7,004 nucleotides of DNA from Pseudaquidulcibacter sp964557085 (GTDB lineage Bacteria > Pseudomonadota > Alphaproteobacteria > Caulobacterales > Aquidulcibacteraceae), in contig CAZKYS010000117.1 in assembly GCA_964557085.1 (NCBI GenBank), positions 1-7,004 on the forward strand, read 5' to 3'. Numbering within the stretch: position 1 is the stretch's first letter; the number at the start of each line of letters is the position of its first letter. Shown here one piece after another: positions 1 to 6,939 of the stretch. Below the pieces are notes generated by a model. It saw nothing but the letters and a program-made list of their open reading frames with translations, was not told the origin of the DNA and did no database searches. Made by a program: the position numbers and the translations under genes.

Positions 1-184
1 CTTTGCGGCGTGATATAAGCCCCGCATTTTCCAAAACCTTTATATGTTTTGAAATTGCCGGAAGCGACATTTCAAAAGGCTTTGCAAGTTCGTTAATCGA
101 CTTTTCGCCATCAATTAACATTGCTAAAATTTCGCGCCGCGTTGTATCACTTAAAGCGTGAAAAATATTATCAAGACTATTCAT
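1..184 (-). CDS. ArsR-family winged-helix transcriptional regulator, N-terminal part (cut by left edge)
   Basis: Reading the minus strand from the ATG at 184-182 gives 61 codons that remain open to the window edge. The protein begins MNSLDNIFHALSDTTRREIL, and residues 38-58 form a helix-turn-helix with the stretch SLPAISKHIKVLENAGLI. This matches the ArsR-type winged helix, in particular the branch with the 'SDPTRR...EPFDMSLPAVSKHLKVLE' pattern. No cysteine metal site (such as ELCVC) is visible in the part present, so a metal sensor of the classic arsenite type is not supported. In this branch the regulator is often followed by an SRPBCC/AHSA1-domain protein, but that gene would lie outside the window. 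The chosen ATG is the only one before an upstream in-frame stop, and no Shine-Dalgarno sequence precedes it. Two dyads sit directly upstream, so autorepression is likely (inference). The family call is firm; the physiological role is unknown. Confidence 0.88.
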   Translation of the reverse strand, partial: MNSLDNIFHALSDTTRREILAMLIDGEKSINELAKPFEMSLPAISKHIKVLENAGLISRRK

Positions 185-188
185 ATTA

Positions 189-232
189 AACCAAATGGTT
201 AAATTAATTAAAGATTAAATAACTAAATGGTT
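189..232. promoter_or_regulatory. Paired dyad operator, probably bound by the adjacent ArsR-family regulator
   Basis: Two near-identical sites are visible: AACCAAATGGTTAAAT beginning at 189 and AACTAAATGGTTAAAT beginning at 221. They differ at one base and start 32 bp apart, about three helical turns. The core of the first, AACCA-AA-TGGTT (189-200), has perfect 5-bp inverted arms; the second (221-232) has one arm mismatch. The proximal copy lies 5-16 nt upstream of the ArsR start codon. A dyad placed against the start of an autoregulated ArsR gene fits an operator bound by a dimeric winged-helix protein, with two dimers on one face of the DNA. The repeats are seen directly; binding is inferred. 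Confidence 0.6.
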
Positions 233-325
233 AAATAAATATGTGCAACAAGAAATATCGTAAATTACAAAAAATTAATGCTAAATATTCGAAAATAAAG
301 CATTTTTGCTGTAAAACTTTCTGAA

Positions 326-383
326 TGTTAAGGTTGCACCTATAGAAAAAACAAAAAAGCTGTTGCATATTGTTAATGTTGAA
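326..383 (+). promoter_or_regulatory. Direct-repeat element upstream of degP, candidate response-regulator or promoter site
   Basis: TGTTAAGGTTGCA at 326-338 and TGTTAATGTTGAA at 371-383 match at 11 of 13 bases and lie 45 bp apart. Just before the second copy is TGTTGCATAT (361-370), so TGTT recurs with a 10-bp period (361, 371). OmpR-family regulators commonly bind tandem direct repeats of about one helical turn, and the operon encodes such a regulator, so autoregulation is possible. A TATAGA hexamer at 341-346 could be a -10 box, but no good -35 is visible at standard spacing, so I do not assign a sigma factor. The repeats are seen; the function is a guess. Confidence 0.25.
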
Positions 384-416
384 ACGCAGAAGTTTCTTCA
401 TTAGCGGAGCATTTAA

Positions 417-1925
417 ATGAACAATAAAAAAGAGCTTGGTTTTCTAAAACGCCCAATTATGACAGGTGCAGCGGCAATTGCGCTTGGTGTTGCGGCATTT
501 GGTGCGGGGCAAATCTTGTCACCACATAATCTACAGGCTCAGGCAATTAAGGCAGAGGCACCAAAATCTGCGGCCTATTTGCCATCATTCGCCGATTTAG
601 TTGAGCGTGTATCACCTGCTGTTGTTGCAATTGAGGTTAGCCAAAAATCAAAAGGCCCATCTGAGGATGATTTGGCGCAAATCCCACCTGAATGGCGCAA
701 ATTCTTTGGCGGTGGCGATAATGCAAAGCCGCGCATTGTTCAAGGTGCTGGCTCTGGCTTCTTTATTTCTGCGGATGGCTATATTGCGACAAATAATCAT
801 GTTGTTGAAGATGCCGATAAAATCACTGTTACTTTAAAAGATGGACGTGAATTGTCTGCAAAAGTTATAGGTCGTGACCCACGTACTGATGTTGCTGTAA
901 TCAAAGTTGAAGGCAATAATTTCCGTTTCGTTCAATTTGAACCTGATACTAATGTTCGTGTTGGTGATTGGGTGGTTGCGATTGGTAACCCATTCGGCCT
1001 TGGCGGCACGGCTACTGCGGGCATTGTTTCGGCAATCGGACGTGAACGTGTTGGCGGCGCTAATATTTCAAACTTCATTCAAATTGATGCGCCTATTAAT
1101 CCTGGTAATTCAGGTGGCCCAACATTTGACATGGCCGGGCGCGTGATTGGTATTAATACCGCTATTGTTTCGCGTTCTGGCGGTAATGATGGTATCGGTT
1201 TTGCTGTTCCTGCAAATACTGCGCAAAAAGTTGTGAATGATTTAATCAAAAATGGCGTTGTTAAATATGGTTGGATTGGTGTTTCAATCGGTGATTTGAA
1301 CAATGATCTTGCTGATACTTATGGCCTCAAAGATGCCAAAGGCGCGGTTGTTGGCGCGGTAACACCAAATGCACCTGCTTCAAAAGGCGGTTTGAAACGC
1401 GGTGATGTTATTGTTGGCATTAATGGTCAATCAATTGCAAGTTCAACGGAATTAACCCGCAAAATCGGCGAAAGTTCGGTTGGGTCAAACGTGAAATTGG
1501 ATGTTATTGATGGCGCGGGTAAAAAGCGCGTTGTTAATATTACTATTGCTGCGCGTCCTGATGAAAAGAAATTGGCTGAAATCTCACAATATGGGGTTGA
1601 TGATAATGGTGCATCAAGCGCACCGGTTGCAACCGATGTTATGGGGCTTTCACTTTCGCCACTTACACCTGCGGCTAAGGCGCGTTTGAAATTAGGTGCA
1701 AATGATAATGGCGTTCTAATTACAAAAGTTGATGAAAACTCTGCGGCGGCACAAAAGGGCCTATCTGAAGGTGATGCAATTCTACTTGTAAATAACACTG
1801 AAATCACGAATCCGTCACAATTCAAAGATGAAGTTGCCAAAGCGAAAAAAGATGGCAAAAAATTCATTCGCGTCTTTGTGGTTACAAATGGTGGTAGTGG
1901 CTTCCAAACCCTACCAATTGAATAG
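417..1925 (+). CDS. degP: Periplasmic HtrA/DegP-family serine endoprotease with two PDZ domains
   Basis: This 502-residue protein is an envelope quality-control protease that degrades misfolded periplasmic proteins; relatives also act as chaperones. The N-terminus has basic residues (KK 4-5, KR 11-12), a hydrophobic core at about 15-33 and a plausible signal peptidase I site after AQA (41-43), indicating export. The trypsin-like domain (about 60-275) carries the full catalytic triad: His128 in ATNNHVV, Asp158 in DPRTDVAVIKV and Ser232 in NPGNSGGP. The oxyanion region is intact. PDZ1 spans roughly 283-378 and PDZ2 roughly 408-495, the latter including the GVLITKV and GLSEGDAILLVNN stretches. 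Length and two-PDZ layout are normal for DegP/DegQ. The ATG is preceded by GGAG at 406-409 with 7-nt spacing, and the signal peptide begins right after it. It is the first gene of the operon; the response regulator starts 9 bp after its stop. DegP, DegQ and MucD-type paralogues cannot be separated from sequence alone, so the symbol is a family label. Confidence 0.93.
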   Translation: MNNKKELGFLKRPIMTGAAAIALGVAAFGAGQILSPHNLQAQAIKAEAPKSAAYLPSFADLVERVSPAVVAIEVSQKSKGPSEDDLAQIPPEWRKFFGGGDNAKPRIVQGAGSGFFISADGYIATNNHVVEDADKITVTLKDGRELSAKVIGRDPRTDVAVIKVEGNNFRFVQFEPDTNVRVGDWVVAIGNPFGLGGTATAGIVSAIGRERVGGANISNFIQIDAPINPGNSGGPTFDMAGRVIGINTAIVSRSGGNDGIGFAVPANTAQKVVNDLIKNGVVKYGWIGVSIGDLNNDLADTYGLKDAKGAVVGAVTPNAPASKGGLKRGDVIVGINGQSIASSTELTRKIGESSVGSNVKLDVIDGAGKKRVVNITIAARPDEKKLAEISQYGVDDNGASSAPVATDVMGLSLSPLTPAAKARLKLGANDNGVLITKVDENSAAAQKGLSEGDAILLVNNTEITNPSQFKDEVAKAKKDGKKFIRVFVVTNGGSGFQTLPIE

Positions 1926-1934
1926 GAATTTATT

Positions 1935-2606
1935 ATGAAAGTTCTTGTTGTAGAAGATGCCGTCGATACCGCGCGTTTTATGGCGCGCGCTCTCGAAGAG
2001 GCGGGCCATAGTGCTGATATTTCACACAATGGCACTGAGGCCGAAGAAAAAGCACGCAGTCTTCAATATGACGTCCTTGTCTTTGACCGAATGTTACCGG
2101 GTAAAGATGGGCTTGAGGTTGTGCGCGACCTTCGCAAAGATGCAATCACAACCCCTGTCTTATTCTTGTCTGCACTAGGTGAGGTTGACCACCGTATCGA
2201 AGGCTTGAAAGCAGGTGGTGATGATTATCTTGCAAAACCTTATTCAAGCGCTGAATTGGTTGCACGTGTCGAAGTTTTGGGAAAAAGAATTGACCCAGAT
2301 AGCCGTGCAACTTTATTAAAACTTGGCGATTTGGAAATGGATTTGATAACCCGCAAGGTTTTCCGTGCTGGTAAAAAAATCGATATTCAACCGCGTGAGT
2401 TTAGATTGCTTGAATATTTAATGCGCAATTGTGGGCAGATTGTTACACGCACAATGTTGCTTGAAAAGGTTTGGGATTATCATTTTGACCCACAGACAAA
2501 TGTTATTGATGTTCACATCTCGCGTTTGCGTTCAAAAATTGATAAAGACTTTGACCATCCTATGTTACACACAATTCGTGGAACAGGTTATAGACTAGAA
2601 GCGTGA
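1935..2606 (+). CDS. OmpR/PhoB-family DNA-binding response regulator
   Basis: This 223-residue cytoplasmic transcription factor is the likely partner of the kinase encoded directly downstream. The receiver domain (about 1-117) has the acidic pair Glu7-Asp8, the phosphoacceptor Asp51 in VFDRMLPGKDG, the switch residue Ser79 in LFLSALGE and the conserved Lys101 in AKPYSS. The 'DRMLPG' form is common in the CusR/QseB-like branch. The C-terminal winged helix (about 127-222) shows the typical IQPREFRLLEYLMRN entry, LLEKVWDYHFDPQTNVIDVHISRLRSK (residues 175-201, recognition helix) and the TIRGTGYRLEA ending. All key residues are present and the length is typical. The ATG follows AGGA with suitable spacing, 9 bp after the degP stop. 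It probably regulates envelope genes and perhaps its own operon (inference). Targets cannot be read from the sequence, so no specific gene symbol is given. Confidence 0.93.
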   Translation: MKVLVVEDAVDTARFMARALEEAGHSADISHNGTEAEEKARSLQYDVLVFDRMLPGKDGLEVVRDLRKDAITTPVLFLSALGEVDHRIEGLKAGGDDYLAKPYSSAELVARVEVLGKRIDPDSRATLLKLGDLEMDLITRKVFRAGKKIDIQPREFRLLEYLMRNCGQIVTRTMLLEKVWDYHFDPQTNVIDVHISRLRSKIDKDFDHPMLHTIRGTGYRLEA

Positions 2607-2613
2607 GATTTTG
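2599..2613 (+). promoter_or_regulatory. Coupled stop/start junction, response regulator to kinase (TTG start)
   Basis: The response regulator stop TGA is at 2604-2606 and the kinase TTG at 2611-2613. The frame is closed upstream by TAG at 2596-2598, so no ATG or GTG start lies further upstream in frame; an ATT at 2608 is the only other candidate before the TTG. Only a weak purine stretch (AAGCGTGAG) precedes it. The first in-frame ATG is codon 59, inside the first membrane segment, which would destroy that segment. The kinase is therefore probably translated by coupling to the preceding gene, giving less kinase than regulator. Confidence 0.6.
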
Positions 2614-4095
2614 GGCAAATTCAATAATATAATTGCCAAATTAAAAAGCAGAATTGCGCGGCGCGAAACAGGGTTTCGCGCCCGCTTTGCCGAGGTATCG
2701 CGGACAACAACTTTCAAAGTTGCGCGCAATTTTGCGATTTTGTTTTTAACCTTCGCAACCCTTTTATTGGCCTATATTTGGGTTATGTCATTTGGTTTTT
2801 TAAACTATGATGCCGATAGGCAGGCCAAACAGGAATTAAATATCTTAAGTAAAATATGGGCCGACCATGGCGTGGAAGCATTAAACGCTGCCGTAATTGA
2901 ACGTGCCGCAACAGCAAATGAAAATCTTTATGTCCTTATAACCCCACTGGGTGAGGTTATGAGTGGCAATATCGATGCCGTTCCAATGGATTTGTCAAAA
3001 GTGGAAAGACCTAAATCAGGCATTCCATTACAAGATAGCCCGATTTATTCTTCAAGATTTAATTATTCACGTCAAGATGGCGAAAATCGCAATCATTCGG
3101 CACGCGGTGTATTCCTTGCTGGCTCTGATGGTTATGGGCTTTTTGTTGGGCGTGATCTTGGTGCGGGTTTTGTTGTTGCTGAACGTGTTACTGGCGCGGT
3201 TTGGTCGGGGTCTTTGGCAGTTTTAATATTTGCAATGCTGGGCGGTGTTATGGCTGCGCGCGGCGCGGCAAAAAGGGTGGATGAATTATCAAAAACCACC
3301 AAAAAAGTTATGTCAGGTGATTTAAGCGTTCGTGCGCCTGTAAATCTCTATAAAACTGGTGCGGGTGATGAGTTTGACGCTTTAACCGATGATTTAAACA
3401 ATATGCTTGATAGAACCGAAAGATTGGTTCAGGCATCGCGTACAATTGGCGATGCAATTGCCCATGATTTACGCTCACCACTAACACGGCTTAGGGTAAA
3501 GCTTGAAGATGCCAATATACATGCCCAAAATAAGGATGAATTGCATGATGCAATGGATGTTGCGATTAATGATATTGACCGTATTGTTGGCACTTTTAAC
3601 GCCGTTCTTCGCCTTTCAAGGCTTGAAGCAGGGCAGGGTGCAATTCGTGAAACAATGAACTTATCCGAAACATTGGGCGAAATTGTGGAAATCTTTGAAT
3701 ATAGTTTTGAAGATAAAAATTTGGAATTTAGTGCGCAAATTGAAGATAATCTAATAATTGAAGCCGATAAATCACTTTTGACGCAGGCAATAACTAATCT
3801 TCTTGATAATGCGATGAAATACACACCAAGTGGCAAGGTTCAATTAATTGCAAAAAAGCAAAACAAAAAGACCGCAATTTCCGTAATTGATTCAGGCACA
3901 GGAATTGCGCCAGAGCTTCGTGAAAAAGCTTTAAAACGTTTTGAGCGTCTTGATGCCGCACGCACCACACAAGGTTCAGGAATCGGTCTATCACTTGCTG
4001 ATGCAATTGCTGAAGCGCATGATGGCGTTTTAATTTTAGAAGACGGTATAGAAAGCGAAAACGGCAAAGGTTTGAATGTAACTATCTTGTTATAA
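2611..4095 (+). CDS. Membrane-bound sensor histidine kinase, cognate to the preceding response regulator
   Basis: This 494-residue inner-membrane kinase should autophosphorylate on a histidine and pass the phosphate to the adjacent regulator. A basic cytoplasmic N-tail of about 40 residues is followed by a membrane segment at about 41-64, a periplasmic region at about 65-193, a second membrane segment at about 194-216 and a HAMP linker at about 217-272 (including GDEFDALTDDLNNMLDR). The HisKA domain has the H-box IAHDLRSPLTRLR with His285. The ATP-binding domain has the N-box (Asn396, Asn400 in QAITNLLDNAMKYT), the D-box DSGTGIAPE (Asp427), the F-box RFERLD and the G2 box GSGIGLSLA. All boxes are intact. 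The periplasmic domain matches no sensor family I can name, so the signal is unknown; its place after degP suggests an envelope cue (inference). The start is TTG, 4 bp after the regulator stop, and glnE follows after 10 bp. Confidence 0.93.
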   Translation: MGKFNNIIAKLKSRIARRETGFRARFAEVSRTTTFKVARNFAILFLTFATLLLAYIWVMSFGFLNYDADRQAKQELNILSKIWADHGVEALNAAVIERAATANENLYVLITPLGEVMSGNIDAVPMDLSKVERPKSGIPLQDSPIYSSRFNYSRQDGENRNHSARGVFLAGSDGYGLFVGRDLGAGFVVAERVTGAVWSGSLAVLIFAMLGGVMAARGAAKRVDELSKTTKKVMSGDLSVRAPVNLYKTGAGDEFDALTDDLNNMLDRTERLVQASRTIGDAIAHDLRSPLTRLRVKLEDANIHAQNKDELHDAMDVAINDIDRIVGTFNAVLRLSRLEAGQGAIRETMNLSETLGEIVEIFEYSFEDKNLEFSAQIEDNLIIEADKSLLTQAITNLLDNAMKYTPSGKVQLIAKKQNKKTAISVIDSGTGIAPELREKALKRFERLDAARTTQGSGIGLSLADAIAEAHDGVLILEDGIESENGKGLNVTILL

Positions 4096-4105
4096 AGGCA
4101 AATAA

Positions 4106-6904
4106 ATGTTTAAAATTAACGCCTTGGGCAGTGTTTTTGAATCAATAGAACATGCAAAAATAATCGCCCCCTATATTGATAGATTAAGCAAAAAATTTCC
4201 AAATATCGTTGAAGAATTAAAAACAAGGCCTGCACAATCTGTTTTGGATGATGCCTTAAATCTTGCAAAAAATGCGGCAAATCTTGATATGAATAGTGCA
4301 ATGCGTGATTTACGCCACGCAAAATCAATCACCCATTTAACCCTAAGTGGCGCCGATTTGGCGCAACAAATGCCATTAATGCACATTACTGGCAATCTAT
4401 CCAACCTTGCCGATATTGCCATTCAATCGGCGCTTGAAATTGCGCAAAAAGATGCGCCAGATCGTGATAAGCGCGCCTTTATAAATGATAAAATCCCTGG
4501 GCTTTTTATAATTGCAATGGGTAAACATGGGGCAGGGGAATTAAATTATTCATCCGATGTGGATTTATCGGCATTTTTTGAACGCGATGAATTTGATGAA
4601 GATTATCAGGGGCAAAGCGTTCCAATATGTGTGCGTTTAATCGGTGCTGTTACGCGAATTTTAGAAGAAATTACGGCTGATAATTATGTTTTTCGGGTTG
4701 ATTGGCGTCTTAGGCCAGACCCTGCATCAACGCCAATTGCGGTTTCCACCCGCTTTGCCGAACAATATTATGAAAGCGTCGGTCAAAATTGGGAAAGGGC
4801 GGCCTTTATTAAGGCGCGTGTTGTTGCAGGTGATTTTAAAAATGCAGCAGGGTTTTTGGATTATTTGCAACCATTCATCTGGCGCAAATATCTTGATTTT
4901 GCGGCGGTTCAAGATGTGACATCAATCTTGCGCCAAATTCATCGCCATAATCGTTCAGGTGAATTAGATGATCCAGTTTTTGATGTGAAACTTGGTCGCG
5001 GTGGTATACGTGAAATTGAATTTTTCACACAAACTCAACAGCTTATATTGGGTGGTAAAGACAGGAATTTACGCCAAATAAAAACCCTCGATGCACTTAT
5101 TGCCCTTAAAGACGCAGGCCGCGTTAAAGCAAATGTGTGTGATGAGCTTACAAATTGTTATGAATTTTTGCGCAATGTTGAACATCGTGTTCAAATGCTT
5201 GAGGATGAGCAAACCCATTCTTTACCGCAAAATATTGAAAAACGTGCCAAGGTTGCCGCATTGGCAGGTTTTGAAAACCTACAGGTTTTCGATGCCACAA
5301 TAAAGCAAGTGCGTGAAAATGTGCAAACCCATATTTTTGAATTATTTGGTGCCCAAGATTCGCTTTCAACATCTGCTGGCTCTTTGGTTTTTACGGGTGT
5401 TGAAGATGATGAAGAAACATTGGAAACCATTCGCGGTTTTGGCTTCAATGACCCAGCCAAAGTATCATCAACAATTCGTGGTTGGCATCATGGGCGCATT
5501 AGGGCAACACGAACCCCAAGGGCGCGCGAAATCCTAACCGCTATAACCCCAAATCTATTAGAAGCAATTTCCCAAACGGGGGAGGCAGATACAGTCTTTG
5601 CAAGGTTTGATGATTTTATTTCAGGATTGTCGGCGGGTGTGCAAACCTTGGCGCTTTTCCAAAATGAACCACAGATTTTACGTGAAACCTGTCTTACCCT
5701 TGGTTTAAGCAATCGCCTTGCACAGGATTTGGCGAAAAAACCCGCAATTCTTGATGCAATGCTAAGCCCAAGATTTTCGCAAAGCCTTAATCTTGATAAT
5801 ATTGATGATTTACGGCAATTGGCGAATGATGCCTTAAGTCAATGCAATGAATTTGAATTTGCACTTGATATTATAAGGCGCTTTAGACGTGAAGAAGCGT
5901 TTCGAATTGGGTTTCATATTCTTCATGGCTTTGCCAAAGCAGGTTGGGCGGCAAATTCATTTTCAAATCTTGCCAAAGTCTGCATCGAAGCACTTCTGCC
6001 ATGGGCAATTAAAGAAGTTGAAAACTCACATGGCAAATTTGATGGCAAAATCGCAATATGTGGTTGGGGCAAATTAGGCGGTAATGAGCTTGCCGCTGAT
6101 TCAGATTTGGATTTAATGGTAGTTTATGAACCCGCGCATGGTGTCGAACAATCTGATGGCGCGCGTTCTTTAAGTGCCGAAAGCTATTTTGCCAAAATAA
6201 CCCAAAAACTTATTATGGCATTAAGCGTGCAAACTTCGGAAGGGCCATTATACGAAGTTGATATGCAATTACGCCCTTCAGGCAAAAAGGGCCCGGTTGC
6301 GGTTCGCTTCTCATCATTTGAAACCTATTATCAAGATGAAGCATGGATTTGGGAATTTCAGGCATTAACACGCCTTACACCAATCGCAGGTGACAAGGAT
6401 TTTTGTGAAAAAATAAAAGTTGCAACACAAAAAAACCTAAAAAACCTAAAAGATAAAGAGAAAATAATCCCCGAAGTAATAAATATGCGCCAAAAAATGC
6501 GTGATAATCTAAGGCCGCGCGGTGATTGGGATTTAAAACGTAAATATGGCGGCATTATTGATTTGGAATTTTTAACACAGGCATATCAATTATTATATGT
6601 GGTTGAATATCCTGATATTATTGATGCCAACACAATTAATGCCCTTAATAAAATCGGTGAACATAATCTTATGCCGCATGAAGAAATTGTCCGTTTGATT
6701 AATGCAGGTGAAGTTTTGGGGCAGGTAAGACAAATCCTGGCAATCATAAGTGGCGCTGATTTTGATGAAGAAAGCGCAACCATTGCAACCAAAAAAGCGA
6801 TTGCACACGCATTAAATGAACCAGATTTTCAAATGGCAAAGGCGCAAATTAATGCGGCAAATGATGTTATAAAATCTGCATGGGAAAACCTTGAAAAAAT
6901 GTAA
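4106..6904 (+). CDS. glnE: Bifunctional glutamine synthetase adenylyltransferase / adenylyl-removing enzyme
   Basis: GlnE adds AMP to glutamine synthetase when nitrogen is plentiful, lowering its activity, and removes it by phosphorolysis when nitrogen is scarce; PII proteins and glutamine control it. The 932 residues are close to the 946 of E. coli GlnE. Two nucleotidyltransferase domains are visible. The N-terminal adenylyl-removing half (about 1-420) has GKHGAGELNYSSDVDL (139-154; metal ligands Asp151 and Asp153), then DWRLRPDPASTP (199-210) and GRGGIREIEFFTQ (297-309). The C-terminal adenylyltransferase half (about 490-932) has GWGKLGGNELAADSDLDL (653-670; Asp667 and Asp669), EVDMQLRPSGKKGP (717-730) and KYGGIIDLEFLTQ (813-825). 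Both active sites look complete, so both activities are expected. The ATG follows an AAAGG-type site and lies 10 bp after the kinase stop, making it the last gene of the operon. A lysine-rich stretch (776-787) is encoded by A-tracts. No frameshift is seen. Confidence 0.96.
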   Translation: MFKINALGSVFESIEHAKIIAPYIDRLSKKFPNIVEELKTRPAQSVLDDALNLAKNAANLDMNSAMRDLRHAKSITHLTLSGADLAQQMPLMHITGNLSNLADIAIQSALEIAQKDAPDRDKRAFINDKIPGLFIIAMGKHGAGELNYSSDVDLSAFFERDEFDEDYQGQSVPICVRLIGAVTRILEEITADNYVFRVDWRLRPDPASTPIAVSTRFAEQYYESVGQNWERAAFIKARVVAGDFKNAAGFLDYLQPFIWRKYLDFAAVQDVTSILRQIHRHNRSGELDDPVFDVKLGRGGIREIEFFTQTQQLILGGKDRNLRQIKTLDALIALKDAGRVKANVCDELTNCYEFLRNVEHRVQMLEDEQTHSLPQNIEKRAKVAALAGFENLQVFDATIKQVRENVQTHIFELFGAQDSLSTSAGSLVFTGVEDDEETLETIRGFGFNDPAKVSSTIRGWHHGRIRATRTPRAREILTAITPNLLEAISQTGEADTVFARFDDFISGLSAGVQTLALFQNEPQILRETCLTLGLSNRLAQDLAKKPAILDAMLSPRFSQSLNLDNIDDLRQLANDALSQCNEFEFALDIIRRFRREEAFRIGFHILHGFAKAGWAANSFSNLAKVCIEALLPWAIKEVENSHGKFDGKIAICGWGKLGGNELAADSDLDLMVVYEPAHGVEQSDGARSLSAESYFAKITQKLIMALSVQTSEGPLYEVDMQLRPSGKKGPVAVRFSSFETYYQDEAWIWEFQALTRLTPIAGDKDFCEKIKVATQKNLKNLKDKEKIIPEVINMRQKMRDNLRPRGDWDLKRKYGGIIDLEFLTQAYQLLYVVEYPDIIDANTINALNKIGEHNLMPHEEIVRLINAGEVLGQVRQILAIISGADFDEESATIATKKAIAHALNEPDFQMAKAQINAANDVIKSAWENLEKM

Positions 6905-6939
6905 TGTGAAACTTCGACGGAAAAATATTAGCCTTGCGT

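Larger units (their letters stand above)
185..416. other. Divergent intergenic region between the ArsR gene and the degP operon
   Basis: This 232-bp stretch is markedly more AT-rich than the flanking genes. The left third holds the paired ArsR dyads. The middle (about 241-310) is A-rich with a tiny 4-bp stem (AGCA/TGCT, 299-310) and no convincing gene; a 27-codon frame at 241-324 has no ribosome binding site. The right third (326-416) must contain the promoter and leader of the degP operon, including a repeated TGTTAA-N-GTTG element, and ends with GGAG (406-409) 7 nt before the degP ATG. No tRNA, riboswitch or strong terminator hairpin was seen. Confidence 0.6.

Noticed and set aside
241..324. 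27-codon plus-strand frame (MCNKKYRKLQ...) in the intergenic region
   Set aside because: Lysine-rich content expected from A-rich DNA, no Shine-Dalgarno before the ATG and a start immediately after the ArsR dyads. No evidence of coding.
317..346. Possible heat-shock sigma-32 promoter before degP (CTTTCTGAA ... CCTATAG)
   Set aside because: The spacing and the -35 match are poor against the alphaproteobacterial CTTGAA...CYTATNT pattern; not strong enough to call.
1427..2035. 202-codon minus-strand open frame spanning the end of degP and the start of the response regulator
   Set aside because: It lies opposite two clearly conserved genes, has low-complexity Ser/Ala/Thr-rich composition, no ribosome binding site and no recognisable domain. 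It is a shadow of the coding frames.
4106..6904. glnE as a fusion of two genes or an internal duplication event
   Set aside because: The two similar halves are the normal architecture of the GlnE family (adenylyl-removing plus adenylyltransferase domains), so this is not unusual.
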